Shown here: one piece after another, positions 1-9,600 of the stretch
Layout: every line of letters begins with the position of its first letter
How positions within the stretch are numbered: position 1 is the stretch's first letter
Origin: Micromonospora trifolii
GTDB lineage: Bacteria > Actinomycetota > Actinomycetes > Mycobacteriales > Micromonosporaceae
NCBI RefSeq assembly: GCF_022229005.1
Contig: NZ_JAKKFD010000044.1
Span: forward strand, 248,001-312,000
Length of the DNA stretch: 64,000 bases
Direction: 5' to 3'
Position numbers and translations under genes: made by a program
The notes under the pieces: generated by a model
What the model saw: the letters and a program-made list of their open reading frames with translations, nothing else
Told to the model about the DNA's origin: nothing
Database searches by the model: none

Positions 1-1
1 C

Positions 2-427
2 GAGTGGGACACCGTGGGCCTCTACATGAACGTGTTGCCTGTGCGGCTGACGACAACGGACCTGCCCGCTGTGCAGCGGGCCTTTATTGCGGCCTACGCG
101 CAGGAAATTCCCTTCCCGGTGCTCGTGGAGACGATGCCTGCTGCCGGCGCCCTCTTCGCCCGCGGTGGCCCTGCCCTGGCTCAGTTCGAGGTGATACAGG
201 TTCCGGCTGACGACAGCATTGAGCCCCTCACCATTCCCGCCGGTCTGGGTCTCGGCGGACCGATACTGCCCGTCAACGGGCTCGCCTTCTGGCTGGAACT
301 CGGATACGGCGGCGTCTACACCGTGTGCCTGCGCTACCGGGATGATCTTTATCGCGAATCTGGGATGCGGGCCCTCGTTCAGCGGTTCGTCGACACGTGG
401 GGAGACCTTTATGCAGCAGCGAGCTGA
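2..427 (+). CDS. NRPS condensation domain, C-terminal part (5' end outside window)
   Basis: The frame is open from base 2, so this is the 3' end of a longer gene. The piece VGLYMNVLPVRL matches the late condensation-domain motif (family form VGLFINTLPLRV), and the rest fits the C-terminal half of a C domain. C domains join a carrier-bound acyl or peptidyl donor to a carrier-bound amine; the catalytic HHxxxDG motif would lie upstream and is not visible. The frame ends with a stop rather than running into a PCP. The next gene starts 17 nt before that stop, so C and PCP are separate polypeptides made from one transcript. Confidence 0.8.
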   Translation, partial: EWDTVGLYMNVLPVRLTTTDLPAVQRAFIAAYAQEIPFPVLVETMPAAGALFARGGPALAQFEVIQVPADDSIEPLTIPAGLGLGGPILPVNGLAFWLELGYGGVYTVCLRYRDDLYRESGMRALVQRFVDTWGDLYAAAS

Positions 428-641
428 GCTCCAGGGCCGCCTGATCGAGCTGTGGAGCGAGAAACTAGGTGTTCCGACGGTCACCGTCGAGGACAACTTC
501 TTCGCCCTCGGCGGCGACTCCCTTCTGGCCGCGGACCTGCTGATGGACATCTACGAAGAGTTCGGCATAGAGATCGACGCGGCGGTTCTGTTCCTCAAGC
601 CCACTATCGCCGATCTTCTGCAGGAGGTCTCGGCGGTATGA
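411..641 (+). CDS. Free-standing peptidyl carrier protein (PCP)
   Basis: A 76-aa stand-alone carrier protein. The motif FFALGGDSLLA holds the serine (Ser37) that takes the 4'-phosphopantetheine arm. Length and helix pattern fit a single carrier domain. It overlaps the upstream condensation gene by 17 nt and the P450 gene by an ATGA junction, so the genes are translationally coupled. The likely role is to hold an aminoacyl thioester loaded by the adenylation protein encoded two genes downstream, for hydroxylation by the P450 and transfer by the C domain. The pathway role is inferred from context. Confidence 0.9.
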   Translation: MQQRAELQGRLIELWSEKLGVPTVTVEDNFFALGGDSLLAADLLMDIYEEFGIEIDAAVLFLKPTIADLLQEVSAV

Positions 642-1849
642 ACCTGGTCCCGTCAACCGATGTGGCAGCCATCGACCTCGCACGAATCGACCTCAGCGAC
701 CCAGCGCTGTTCGCCGACGGCGACCCGCACGCGGTATGGCAGGCGATGCGCCAGCGAGAACCGGTGCGGTGGCAAGCTGTCGGCAGCAAAGGCTTCTGGG
801 CCGTCTCCACGTTCGACGGCGCCGAGAGGGTGCTGTCGGACCATGCCACCTTCTCCTCTACCGGCGGCGTCATGCTCAACATGCTCGGCCGGCCGGAGCC
901 CGCCCAGGGGCAGCAGTTCTCTGCGACCGATCCGCCGGAGCTTGCCCGAATTCGCGGACCCCTACAGCGCGAACTGGCGATGCGTGCCGTTCAGCAGCAT
1001 GCTGCCGCCGTCCGGGAACATGTCCGAGATCTGCTGGGGTCGCTGTCAGGGAGCTTCGACTTCGCGACCGCCATCTCGCCGCTCCCGATGGCGTTCCTTG
1101 GGCCGCTCATGGGCATCCCGGCCCAGGACTGGCCGCTGATCGCTCGCCTGGTGGCGATGTCGGTCGCCGAACACGACCCGGACACTGCGGTCGAAGAGGG
1201 CCCTCAGGCGACCCTTGACCGGGGCCACCGCGAGCTGTTCGCCTACCTGCTGAACCTGTCGCTGGAACACCGTAAGCGTCCGCGTGGCAACTTGGTGGAC
1301 ACGCTGTTGGCGCTTCCGATCAGCGCCGGTGGAGTAGTGGCCAACTGTTACAGCCTGATTCTGGGCTCTGCGGCCGCCATCGCTCACGTTCCCACTGCGA
1401 CGCTCGCCGAACTGCTGCGCACCGGTCAGTACCCGACGTGGGCTGCGAGGCACGCTCTCATCCCCGGCGCAGTAGAGGAAGCGATCCGCTGGACCTCTCC
1501 CGCCGGGCACTTCCTGCGTACGGCGACCCAGGACACAGCCATCAACGGAAAGGCAATCGCCTCCGGAGATGCGGTGGTGCTGTGGATTGGCTCCTCCAAC
1601 CGCGACGAGCGCTACTTCCCAGATCCCCACCGGCTGAATCCCTCCCGCCGAGGGCAGCGCCACCTGGCCTTCGGTGCCGGGGCGCACTACTGCATCGGGG
1701 CGGCGCTTGCGCGGCTAGCGCTGAGGATCGTTTTCGAGGAGATGTTTCAACGGTTTACTTCTTTCGAGCTTGCCGGCGACATCGTTCACGTCCGCTCAAC
1801 GTGGCTTGCCGGCATCAAGAGCCTTCCAGTGGTGGGCCGACCGCGATGA
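638..1849 (+). CDS. Cytochrome P450 of the NRPS cluster
   Basis: A 403-aa soluble bacterial P450. The heme loop FGAGAHYCIGAALAR carries the thiolate Cys352, and the K-helix ExxR motif is in EEAIRW near residue 281. The start ATG overlaps the PCP stop (ATGA), with an AGGAGG-type ribosome site at 622-627. The I-helix region (roughly residues 225-255, around LILGSAAAIAHVPTATLAEL) lacks the usual acid-alcohol pair (consensus AGxD/ETT) that helps oxygen activation. Position between a free PCP and an A domain suggests oxidation, for example beta-hydroxylation, of a carrier-bound amino acid. Substrate and reaction are not determined. Confidence 0.92.
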   Translation: MNLVPSTDVAAIDLARIDLSDPALFADGDPHAVWQAMRQREPVRWQAVGSKGFWAVSTFDGAERVLSDHATFSSTGGVMLNMLGRPEPAQGQQFSATDPPELARIRGPLQRELAMRAVQQHAAAVREHVRDLLGSLSGSFDFATAISPLPMAFLGPLMGIPAQDWPLIARLVAMSVAEHDPDTAVEEGPQATLDRGHRELFAYLLNLSLEHRKRPRGNLVDTLLALPISAGGVVANCYSLILGSAAAIAHVPTATLAELLRTGQYPTWAARHALIPGAVEEAIRWTSPAGHFLRTATQDTAINGKAIASGDAVVLWIGSSNRDERYFPDPHRLNPSRRGQRHLAFGAGAHYCIGAALARLALRIVFEEMFQRFTSFELAGDIVHVRSTWLAGIKSLPVVGRPR

Positions 1850-3171
1850 CCAGCGATGTGTTGGCGATGATCCGGGCACGCATGTGCGAGATTCCCGCTA
1901 CCATCGCGCTCGTCGACCGTCACGGCTCAACCACGTACGGGGAACTGGAACGCGTGTCGGGCTCCATAGCGAGCTATCTGAAGACCCGGGACGTGGCCGT
2001 GGGCGAGCCCGTTGGTGTGCACGCCCCGCTGTCCCGATGGGCAATCGCCGGGATGCTGGGGGTGCTGCGGGCCGGCGCCCGATACGTGCCCATCGATATG
2101 GCGTTCCCCGCTGAACGGCAGCGGCAGATGAAGCAGCGCAGCGGGGCGCGTATCCACCTCACCCAGGACCTGATCGCCGCACTGCCTGAAGGGAAGGCGC
2201 CCTGGCGGGACGGCCCGTACGCCTACACCATCTTCACCAGCGGCTCGACTGGCAACCCCCAAGCGGTGACAGTCTCCCGGACAGCGCTGAGCTACTCCAC
2301 CGCAGCCCGGATCGAGTATTACCGTGAGCCACCACAACGATTCCTGTTGTGCTCGTCCATATCCTTCGACAGCTCGGTGGCGGGTATCTACTGGACGTTG
2401 TGCACTGGCTCGACACTCATCATCCCCAGCGACAGGCCAGCAAACCTGCCCGCCGTTCTGAAGGCCGGTCGGGAGTACCATCCGACCCACACGCTCATGG
2501 TTCCCTCGCTCTACCGGCTCCTGCTGCGTTCACCGATTGAATCGCTCACGACCGTGATCGTCGCCGGGGAGACCTGCTCGCCCGAACTTGTTCGGCAGCA
2601 CTTCGAAATCGTGCCACGAACCGCTCTGTACAACGAATACGGCCCAACCGAGTGCACGGTGTGGAGCACGGTGCACAAGTGTGCCTCTGGCGAAAACCCC
2701 GTACCCATTGGCAGACCCATTCCCGGGACGACAGTATCCATTCAAGATGGCGAACTCGTCATCTCCTCGCCCGGGGTGGCGAACGAGAAGCGCGAGTACC
2801 GTACCGGGGACATCGTCAGCTGCGGTGACGATGGCCTGTTGAGGTATCATGGCCGTGCCGATGATCAGCTCAAACTGGGTGGGGTGCGTATCGAGCCAGC
2901 CGAGATTGAAAGCGCTCTGCTCACCTTTCCCGGAATTACCGATGCGGCCATCGGCGTGCACGAGTCCCGGGTCGCCGCCTTCCTCACCGGCCTGTCTGGC
3001 ATCGACGAAGGAGAGCTGAGAGCCCATCTGCTGCGGCGACTTCCAGCAGTCGCGGTACCCAGGGCGTTCCGACCCGTCACCCGCCTGCCGTCGCTTCCGA
3101 ACGGAAAGCTGGACCGTGCAGAGCTGGCACACCGCGCGGCGGCGATCTTCGGCGACGTACCGTCGCGTTGA
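1846..3171 (+). CDS. Stand-alone NRPS adenylation domain (amino acid-AMP ligase)
   Basis: A 441-aa adenylation protein with core motifs in order: A3 YTIFTSGSTGNPQA, A5 YNEYGPTEC, A7 YRTGDIV, A8 with GRADDQLKLGGVRIEP, and A10 LPNGKLDR, whose lysine closes over the adenylate. It activates an amino acid as AMP ester and should load the free PCP. The aspartate after the A4 phenylalanine (FDSSV) is kept, which fits an alpha-amino acid substrate; the rest of the specificity code was not assigned. It overlaps the P450 stop by ATGA. It ends 8 nt from the convergent regulator gene, so it seems to be the last gene of the cluster on this side. Confidence 0.92.
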   Translation: MTSDVLAMIRARMCEIPATIALVDRHGSTTYGELERVSGSIASYLKTRDVAVGEPVGVHAPLSRWAIAGMLGVLRAGARYVPIDMAFPAERQRQMKQRSGARIHLTQDLIAALPEGKAPWRDGPYAYTIFTSGSTGNPQAVTVSRTALSYSTAARIEYYREPPQRFLLCSSISFDSSVAGIYWTLCTGSTLIIPSDRPANLPAVLKAGREYHPTHTLMVPSLYRLLLRSPIESLTTVIVAGETCSPELVRQHFEIVPRTALYNEYGPTECTVWSTVHKCASGENPVPIGRPIPGTTVSIQDGELVISSPGVANEKREYRTGDIVSCGDDGLLRYHGRADDQLKLGGVRIEPAEIESALLTFPGITDAAIGVHESRVAAFLTGLSGIDEGELRAHLLRRLPAVAVPRAFRPVTRLPSLPNGKLDRAELAHRAAAIFGDVPSR

Positions 3172-3179
3172 CGCAGGTA

Positions 3180-5849
3180 TCACCCCACGCGCGGCGGCGT
3201 CGGTTCCTGGCGGCACTCGGTCCCGTGCGTCGAGATGTACGGGAGGAGTTCGGCGAGTCTGGCGGTGTCGCCGAGTCGGGTGAGGATGGCCCCGGCCTCC
3301 TCGAACGCCCCTCGCGCGGCCAGCGGTTCGATCTGCGCGTACGCCTTGCCCAGATTCGTGAGTGCGGTGGCCTGCATCGAATGCCACCCGCGGGTGCGCC
3401 AGATGGCGACCGACTCCTCAAGGTGACCGATCGCCCGTGCGGGGAACCCGTCGGCCAACTCGATTTCGCCCAGCACCTCCAACGCCTCGGCCAAGTGGTG
3501 GCTCATGTGGTACTCCCGGCTGAGCGCCACCGACGTCTCTGCCGTGGTGCGGGCGGCCGGATCACCGCGCTGGAGGTCCAGCCGAGCCAGCGCGAGCAGC
3601 GTCAGGACTTCGGTGTAGGTGTCGCCGTAATGACGCGAGATGGTGAGCGACTCGCGGAGCATCTGTTGACTGTGCTCGAGGTTGTCGAGCTGGCGATGGG
3701 TGATGCCGGCGAACTGCAGAACGGTCGCGACCCAGCGCGGATTGTCCAGGGCTCGCGCCTCGTCCAGCGCGTGGACCAGGCCAGCGGCGGCGTGATCGAA
3801 CCGTCCCTGCTCGTAGTGGGCGATGGACAACGCCAACCGGGCGCGGATCCGGCCGCCCTGGTGCTCCGATTGGTTGGCCAACTGAAGGGCGCGTGTGGCG
3901 TAGGTGATTGCGGCGGGGTGGTCGCCGGCGGCGGTGAGCGCCCAGGAGCACATCACCGCGGCGTCGCAGATGCCCTGCTCGTGCCGCAGCTGGGTGAACA
4001 TGTCCAACAACCGGAACGCGTCGTCGTGCATCCGGGACATCGCTTCGCCGTCACCGCCGTCGGTGGTCCACGTGGTTACGTCGATCAGGCCGCGTAGCAT
4101 GACCGCCTCACCGAGCAGGTTGCCTGCCGCGCGGCACGCCGACATGACCTCGGTGTTGGTGTCGATCCAGTCGCTGTACATACCGCGCACGTCGAAGTAT
4201 TTCTCCAGGCAGCCGGCCAGGTCGAACGCCACGTCGTCGCGGCCGAGCAGACATGCCTGCCGGATCAGGGACAGCAGCGCCGTCCGATCGGCGTCGAACC
4301 ACAGGCCCGGGTCGACATTCGGCGCGTACCGCTCGGCCCAGCCCGTGGCCGGGCGCGGTCCGGGCCCACTGATCGCCGCATAGCACGGCCCGGGGATGTG
4401 TCGAGCCATCCGCTCGGTGAGGGCCAGCCAGCCACCGAATCCACGGGTGAGCGCGCTGGCAAGCGACTCGCCGGTCTCCTCGACCTCTGCGCGTTCACGA
4501 GCGAATATTCGTACCAGGTCGTGGAAGCGGTAGCGTTGCTGCCCGGCCACATCGGTGTCAGCTGCGGTGAGTAACTGTGCATCCACCAACGTCTCGGCGT
4601 GCTCGATTCCCGTGTCCAACGTCGACTCGAGCATGGCCGCGGCGAACCAGGCCGGAAAGTCTGGCAGGTCGAAGAGGCCGAGCAGCCGGAACAGCCGCCG
4701 TACCGTCGGATCGAGCCCCTGGTAGCTCAGCGCGAGCGAGGCGCGTACCGCCAGGTCGCCGGCTGTCAACTGGTCCAGACGGCGTCGCTCGTCGCCGAGC
4801 ATCGTCGCCAGGTGTCCGAGGTGCCAGGTGGGTCGGGCGGCGAGGCGTGCACCGGCGACGCGCACCGCCAGTGGTAGCCCACCGCACAACGTGACGATCT
4901 GTGCCGCCCCCGTGTGCTGGGCGGTCACCCGCTCGTCCGTGGTGATCCTGGCCAGGAGGCGGATCGCCGTGGTAGGCGGGAACACGTCGAGGTCGACGCG
5001 GCGAGCACCCTCGATGCCGGTGAGTCGTGCCCGGCTGGTCAGGATGACAGCACAGCTCGCCGTGCCGGGCAGTAACGGTCGGACCTGTTCCTCGGTGGCG
5101 GCGTTGTCGAGGACTACGAGTACGCAGCGGTCGGCGAGGCGACTTCGGTACAGCTCGGCGCGTTCGGTCTCGTCGGCCGGAATCACCTGGTTCGGTACGC
5201 CCAGCGCCCGCAGAAAGCGGGCCAGGACGTCGCCGGACTGCAGCGGCGACGCGTCGGCACCGCGCAGGTTCACGTAGAGCTGACCGTCGGGGTGGGTGCC
5301 GGCCAGCCGGTGTGCGACGTGCACCGCGAGGGCGGTCTTGCCGATGCCACCCATGCCGCTGATCGTCGCGATGGCCGGCGCGTGGTGGTGCCCGTCGGTA
5401 TCCGTCGCGCCCGACAGGAACTCGTGCAGCGATGCCACGTGGTCCTCGCGACCGGTGAAGTCGGCGATGTCGGCGGGCAGCATGGCAGGCACGGATCCAC
5501 CGTTCGGTGCGGGCTGCGACGTGTCATACGTGACAGGCGCCGCGGCGGCTGTCCGGGTGGATGCGGCGGCGAGCGTGTTGCGCGCCGTAACCCACATGAG
5601 GACGACCGTCTCGTCGAGCCCACAAGCCCGAACGAACGTCGCGACGACGTCGCTCCTGGGCAGGCTCGAGCGCGCAAGCATCGAGGCGGTCGTACTCGCG
5701 GGCAGCATCTCGCCCACGGCCTCCGCCCGGCGGGCCAGCTGCCGATATGACAGATCCGACCACGCCCGCAGCTGGCGGAGGGCGGCAACGTACTCGCCCG
5801 GGCCGGTGAGCCCATCCGGGCTCGGCAACCCATCAACAAGCTCAGTCAT
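3180..5849 (-). CDS. XRE-HTH / NB-ARC ATPase / TPR transcriptional regulator
   Basis: An 889-aa multidomain regulator of the AfsR-like class but without a SARP DNA-binding domain. Residues ~15-90 look like an XRE-type helix-turn-helix. A STAND/NB-ARC ATPase follows, with P-loop GMGGIGKT near residue 165, a Walker B-like VLVVLDN and the GLPL motif. The C-terminal half is TPR helices. The ATG at 5849 is chosen because GGGGGA lies just upstream; earlier in-frame starts give a low-complexity N-terminus. It converges on the NRPS genes with only 8 nt between stops. Control of the adjacent peptide cluster is plausible from context but unproven. Confidence 0.85.
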   Translation of the reverse strand: MTELVDGLPSPDGLTGPGEYVAALRQLRAWSDLSYRQLARRAEAVGEMLPASTTASMLARSSLPRSDVVATFVRACGLDETVVLMWVTARNTLAAASTRTAAAAPVTYDTSQPAPNGGSVPAMLPADIADFTGREDHVASLHEFLSGATDTDGHHHAPAIATISGMGGIGKTALAVHVAHRLAGTHPDGQLYVNLRGADASPLQSGDVLARFLRALGVPNQVIPADETERAELYRSRLADRCVLVVLDNAATEEQVRPLLPGTASCAVILTSRARLTGIEGARRVDLDVFPPTTAIRLLARITTDERVTAQHTGAAQIVTLCGGLPLAVRVAGARLAARPTWHLGHLATMLGDERRRLDQLTAGDLAVRASLALSYQGLDPTVRRLFRLLGLFDLPDFPAWFAAAMLESTLDTGIEHAETLVDAQLLTAADTDVAGQQRYRFHDLVRIFARERAEVEETGESLASALTRGFGGWLALTERMARHIPGPCYAAISGPGPRPATGWAERYAPNVDPGLWFDADRTALLSLIRQACLLGRDDVAFDLAGCLEKYFDVRGMYSDWIDTNTEVMSACRAAGNLLGEAVMLRGLIDVTTWTTDGGDGEAMSRMHDDAFRLLDMFTQLRHEQGICDAAVMCSWALTAAGDHPAAITYATRALQLANQSEHQGGRIRARLALSIAHYEQGRFDHAAAGLVHALDEARALDNPRWVATVLQFAGITHRQLDNLEHSQQMLRESLTISRHYGDTYTEVLTLLALARLDLQRGDPAARTTAETSVALSREYHMSHHLAEALEVLGEIELADGFPARAIGHLEESVAIWRTRGWHSMQATALTNLGKAYAQIEPLAARGAFEEAGAILTRLGDTARLAELLPYISTHGTECRQEPTPPRVG

Positions 5850-6025
5850 ACGTTCCCCCGTACTGACGTTGCTCTGTAGATGATCACCATAGTCGTCGAT
5901 CTGTCGTGCGGCCAGTGCTGTCCGGGGCTGTCTCGGACGGACCCGAACGTTCGATCCATTGTGATGCATATACGCAGCTGATGCGATTGCCACACGTCCA
6001 ACACGGTTGTCCGATTGGAGCCGCA

Positions 6026-6160
6026 TTGAAGAAGCGAATATTGGCGCTGGCAACGGCCATCGTCCTCGCCATGGTGGGAACGGTGGTGCCGACCGGCACG
6101 TCCGCACACGCCGCACCTGCCCGTAACGACACGTTCAACGACGTGCGCCCTCACCGGTAA
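6026..6160 (+). pseudogene. Short signal-peptide ORF, probably the remnant of a secreted protein
   Basis: A TTG start 5 nt after a GGAG motif opens a 44-codon frame. It begins with KKR followed by a hydrophobic stretch (ILALATAIVLAMVGTVV) and an AHA-A signal-peptidase-like site, then only about 15 residues before a stop. A signal peptide with almost no mature protein suggests a secreted-protein gene cut off near the Rhs immunity locus. A genuine short secreted peptide is the alternative. It is divergent from the NB-ARC regulator. Confidence 0.35.
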
Positions 6161-6177
6161 CCGGGCGACGACTCTAG

Positions 6178-6669
6178 CTATTCAGGCTTCACCTCACCGA
6201 TTGGCATTGCATCGATGCGATCACGAAGACTCCGAAGCTTGTTATCTGGAAATGGGATGCCTCCCCAAGCAGCACGGTATGATGCCGCATCTTCATACTC
6301 AACCAAAACATCCTCCGCCATATTCACGGCCTGACGGACGAAATGTTCGATGCTTACATGGCCATTCCAGCGAAGTCGTCCACCACCCCAGCGGTGGCTC
6401 TCAGATGACATGTCTTCAAATTCAACGACCTGTAAATAAACCTGCGAATCGGCACCCGCGAAGAATAAGCAAGTGCCTCCCGGCTCGGCCGGCAGAAACG
6501 CTATCGCGGAGCTAGACCCACCTTGGAGGTCGAGGGCTGCTTGCATCACAGACCCCAGACCGTCAGCGACATAGGTCGTGTGAACCTCGACCGTCTCTTG
6601 CAGGAAATCCAAGGTAAACGTGGCTGAGCCAGGATTTCCAATGCGCCAGCGTAGGATGAAATTATCCAT
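6178..6669 (-). CDS. Candidate immunity protein for the Rhs toxin
   Basis: A 163-aa acidic, soluble protein with no signal peptide. I do not recognise its family. It lies directly downstream of the toxin tip on the same strand: the toxin stop is 4 nt before this ATG, and the toxin's last bases AGGTGA double as its Shine-Dalgarno site. Cytoplasmic location, small size, tight coupling and position are the standard arrangement of a cognate immunity gene. The DNA here is visibly richer in A/T than the neighbouring toxin body, as expected for an exchangeable toxin/immunity cassette. The function is inferred from position only. Confidence 0.7.
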   Translation of the reverse strand: MDNFILRWRIGNPGSATFTLDFLQETVEVHTTYVADGLGSVMQAALDLQGGSSSAIAFLPAEPGGTCLFFAGADSQVYLQVVEFEDMSSESHRWGGGRLRWNGHVSIEHFVRQAVNMAEDVLVEYEDAASYRAAWGGIPFPDNKLRSLRDRIDAMPIGEVKPE

Positions 6670-6673
6670 ACAA

Positions 6674-9600
6674 TCACCTCGGGTATGCAGTACGGAGAGA
6701 GCCGTCAGGATTCAGGATAACCTCTACGGTTGTCTCGCCACGGGATCCGATGGGATAGCCGAAATCAACCGTATGCTTCGTTCCGTCCCGGGAAAGCCCC
6801 GTTACTGGATCAGGAGTATTCGGGACTCCGCGAGCTTTGGCAGTGTCCTCGATCAAGCCTCCAATGTCATCCACGTCCAAATAGTTGGAGAATGTGGTGT
6901 TATTTGATACCACACCTGGACTTCCGTCTACGTGTTCATTCAGTACGTGCTGCCACCCATCCCCCTTGAAAAGGTTCCCACAATTCGTGTTGTGCACAAG
7001 AACGGGAATGTTGCCAGCGAGCACATAATACGTGTGAATGTCAGCAACTGTAAGGTTGTACGCTATCGCAATGCGGGCTGTCGGCGCGAGGCGACCATCG
7101 GGGCGAATCGAAGTTCCATCAAGGGATAGCAGCCTGTCACGAGAGGTGAGCTGACCTGCCGGCTCCCATCTTCCGGCTGAGGCATTCCAGAACGGGTGCC
7201 CCTCCGTGGTGGAAATAATCTTGCCGTCAATTTTCAGATCACGCAGACGGTCTTCGTGGATCCAGGTATGGGTTACGGTGCGTCCACTTGTCGCACCGGT
7301 TACTGGGTCGGCGGCCAGGACCTTGTCCCCGACTCTCAGATCGCTGATCATTTTGGACGTGCCGTCGGCCATGACGACCTTGGTTTCGGCGCTGAAGCTG
7401 CAGAGTGCCTTGCCCGTGCTGAACAGGGCTTCGCCGATTTTTCCAGCTGCCTTCAGCTTGCCGATCGGCACGAATCCGACTGCGGTCCATGCGCATCCCG
7501 AAACGCTGCCGTTTGCGCAATCGATTCCGTCGTTGACTCCAGTTATCTCACCAAGGAAGTCGCCGACGCTGGCCCAGGTTTCGGCAATGATTTGGTCGCA
7601 TATTTCCTGGTAGTTGTAGCAGAGAACATCGGTGCGGAGCCGTTCCAGTTCAACTGCCGTCAGGTTCGAGATGTGCGTGCCGTAGGCGAGTTGCGCAAAG
7701 ACGGGGAGAGCGACATGACCCTTGCTCGGCGCCTTCCGCCCGTCGGACATGTGGTCGGTCCAGGTGTCCGGGTCGAAGGCACTTTCAGCGTCTGCGACGG
7801 CATCGCATTTCACCGGCCAGCAGCGGTTGTCTGGATCGTTCTTGGTGTCCTGGTTGCCCTTTTCGTTGCCGGGTTGGTAGAGCGGGCAGCCGCCCTTGAT
7901 TGTTGCGCAGTCCGCGGGGATGAGGCCGCTTGGGTCGCTGAAGGTGGCTGGGTTGTGCCGCGAGTAGGCGTATCCGTGCCATTGCTGTGGATCGGCGAGG
8001 TCCATAACGGGATCCACGGAGATGAAGCTGCCGATGGTGGGGTCGTATTCGCGGGCGTTGAGGTGGGTCAGCCCGGTGTTGTCCTTGGTGCCTCCGACGA
8101 AGCCTTTGTCCATCATCGAGGGCCAGGTCGGGGTGGTGCCTCGTTCGGCTCCGAAGGGGAGGCTGCGGCGCCGGGTTACGGCGAGGTCACTGCTGCGGAT
8201 CGTCGCCTCGGCGGTGCCGTGGTGGTCGCTGACGATCCAGTCGAGTCTGCCTGTTGAGTCCCGGACGGCGACAGGTCCGCCGGATTGGCTGTAGTAGCGG
8301 GTGCCGGTAGCAGCAGAGCTGGTGGGCTTGCGGACTTCCATGCCGCCAGGGAGGTAAAGGGTCGCGCCTGCGGAATCGCGGCGGATTAGACGGTTGCCGT
8401 CGGCGTCGTAGACGTAGCTGGTGCTGCCGGAGTTGTCGGCGGTTGCGAAAAGGCGACCCTCGTTGTCCCAGGTGAGTGTCTGCTGCCCCGCGGGACCGGG
8501 TCGGCTCTTGGTGTTGCCCGTCTCGTCGTAGGTGTAGTTCTCGGTCTTAATGACCGAGCCGGTGGAGTCAACCTTCGTCACGGCGTGCGGGTGGGTACCC
8601 ACGCCGACCCCTTGGCTGGGGTAGCTGTAGGTGCGGGTGGTTTGCGCGGTCGCGCTACGAATAGTTTCGGTCTTGCGGTTCTCTGTGCCGGGATCGTAGG
8701 TGTAGGAGTGCCAGAACGGGGCGGGCCCGCCGAGTTTCGTTGCGTCCGGGGCCACTTTGCAGTTGCTGGTTGCTGGTGTCCAGGCGTTGGTGAGGCGCCG
8801 CAGTGGGTCGTAGGTGTAGCACTGGGTCTCCGCCACCCCTGCGGCCGGAGTGTCGGTGATGGTCTCGAGATTGCCGACAGGGTCCTGCGTGTAGGTGAAG
8901 TTGAAGATCTCGGGCTTGAGGTCTGGCACTGCGTTGCTGTTGGTGAGCCGGCCGGTGTTGGGGTCGATGGTGTTGGTGATCGTGGTCTGCTTACCGGTGG
9001 CGCCGAGGGTCGTCTGCCACTGGTGGCCGAGTTTGGTGTAGCCGGTCTGGCTGACGTAGATCTGGGACGCGGACAGCATGCCGCTGGGCAGACCGACGTC
9101 GTTGTAGGTGTAGGTCAATTTCTCGCTGGCCAAGCCTGCTGCGGCTGGCAAGGTGGTGTTGTTGACCTGCCCGTCCGGGCGGTAGGTGGTGCTGTACCCG
9201 TACGAGCACGGTGTGAGGGTGCCCGAGGCGCACAGCGCCCCGTCGGCGGACGGGATGGTGATTCGGGAGTCTTTGGGCCGTCCGGCTTCGTCGTAGGTGA
9301 CGACCTCGTTGACGTAGGCGTTCGTGGAACCTGCCGGCTCGTACCGGACCGACTTCGTCAGCTTCCCGATGCCGTAGGTGAGGGTGTCATAGGTCCACTC
9401 GGCTCGCAGAGGGCCGGTCGTGGACCCGTCTCGGACGGTCTTCTTCCGGCCGAGCTTGTCATAGGAGTACGCGAGGGTTCGTTTCCGGCCGTCCGTCGAG
9501 GTGAGCATCTCGCCGGCGAGGTTGTAGGTGTAGCTGCTGGTGCCTCGGTCCGGGTCGTCCTCGCTGGCCTTGCGGCCGCGTTGGTCGTAGCGGTACGACC

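Noticed and set aside
5850..6116. N-terminal extension of the NB-ARC regulator by 89 residues
   Set aside because: Low-complexity sequence without domain features; the ATG at 5849 has a good ribosome site.
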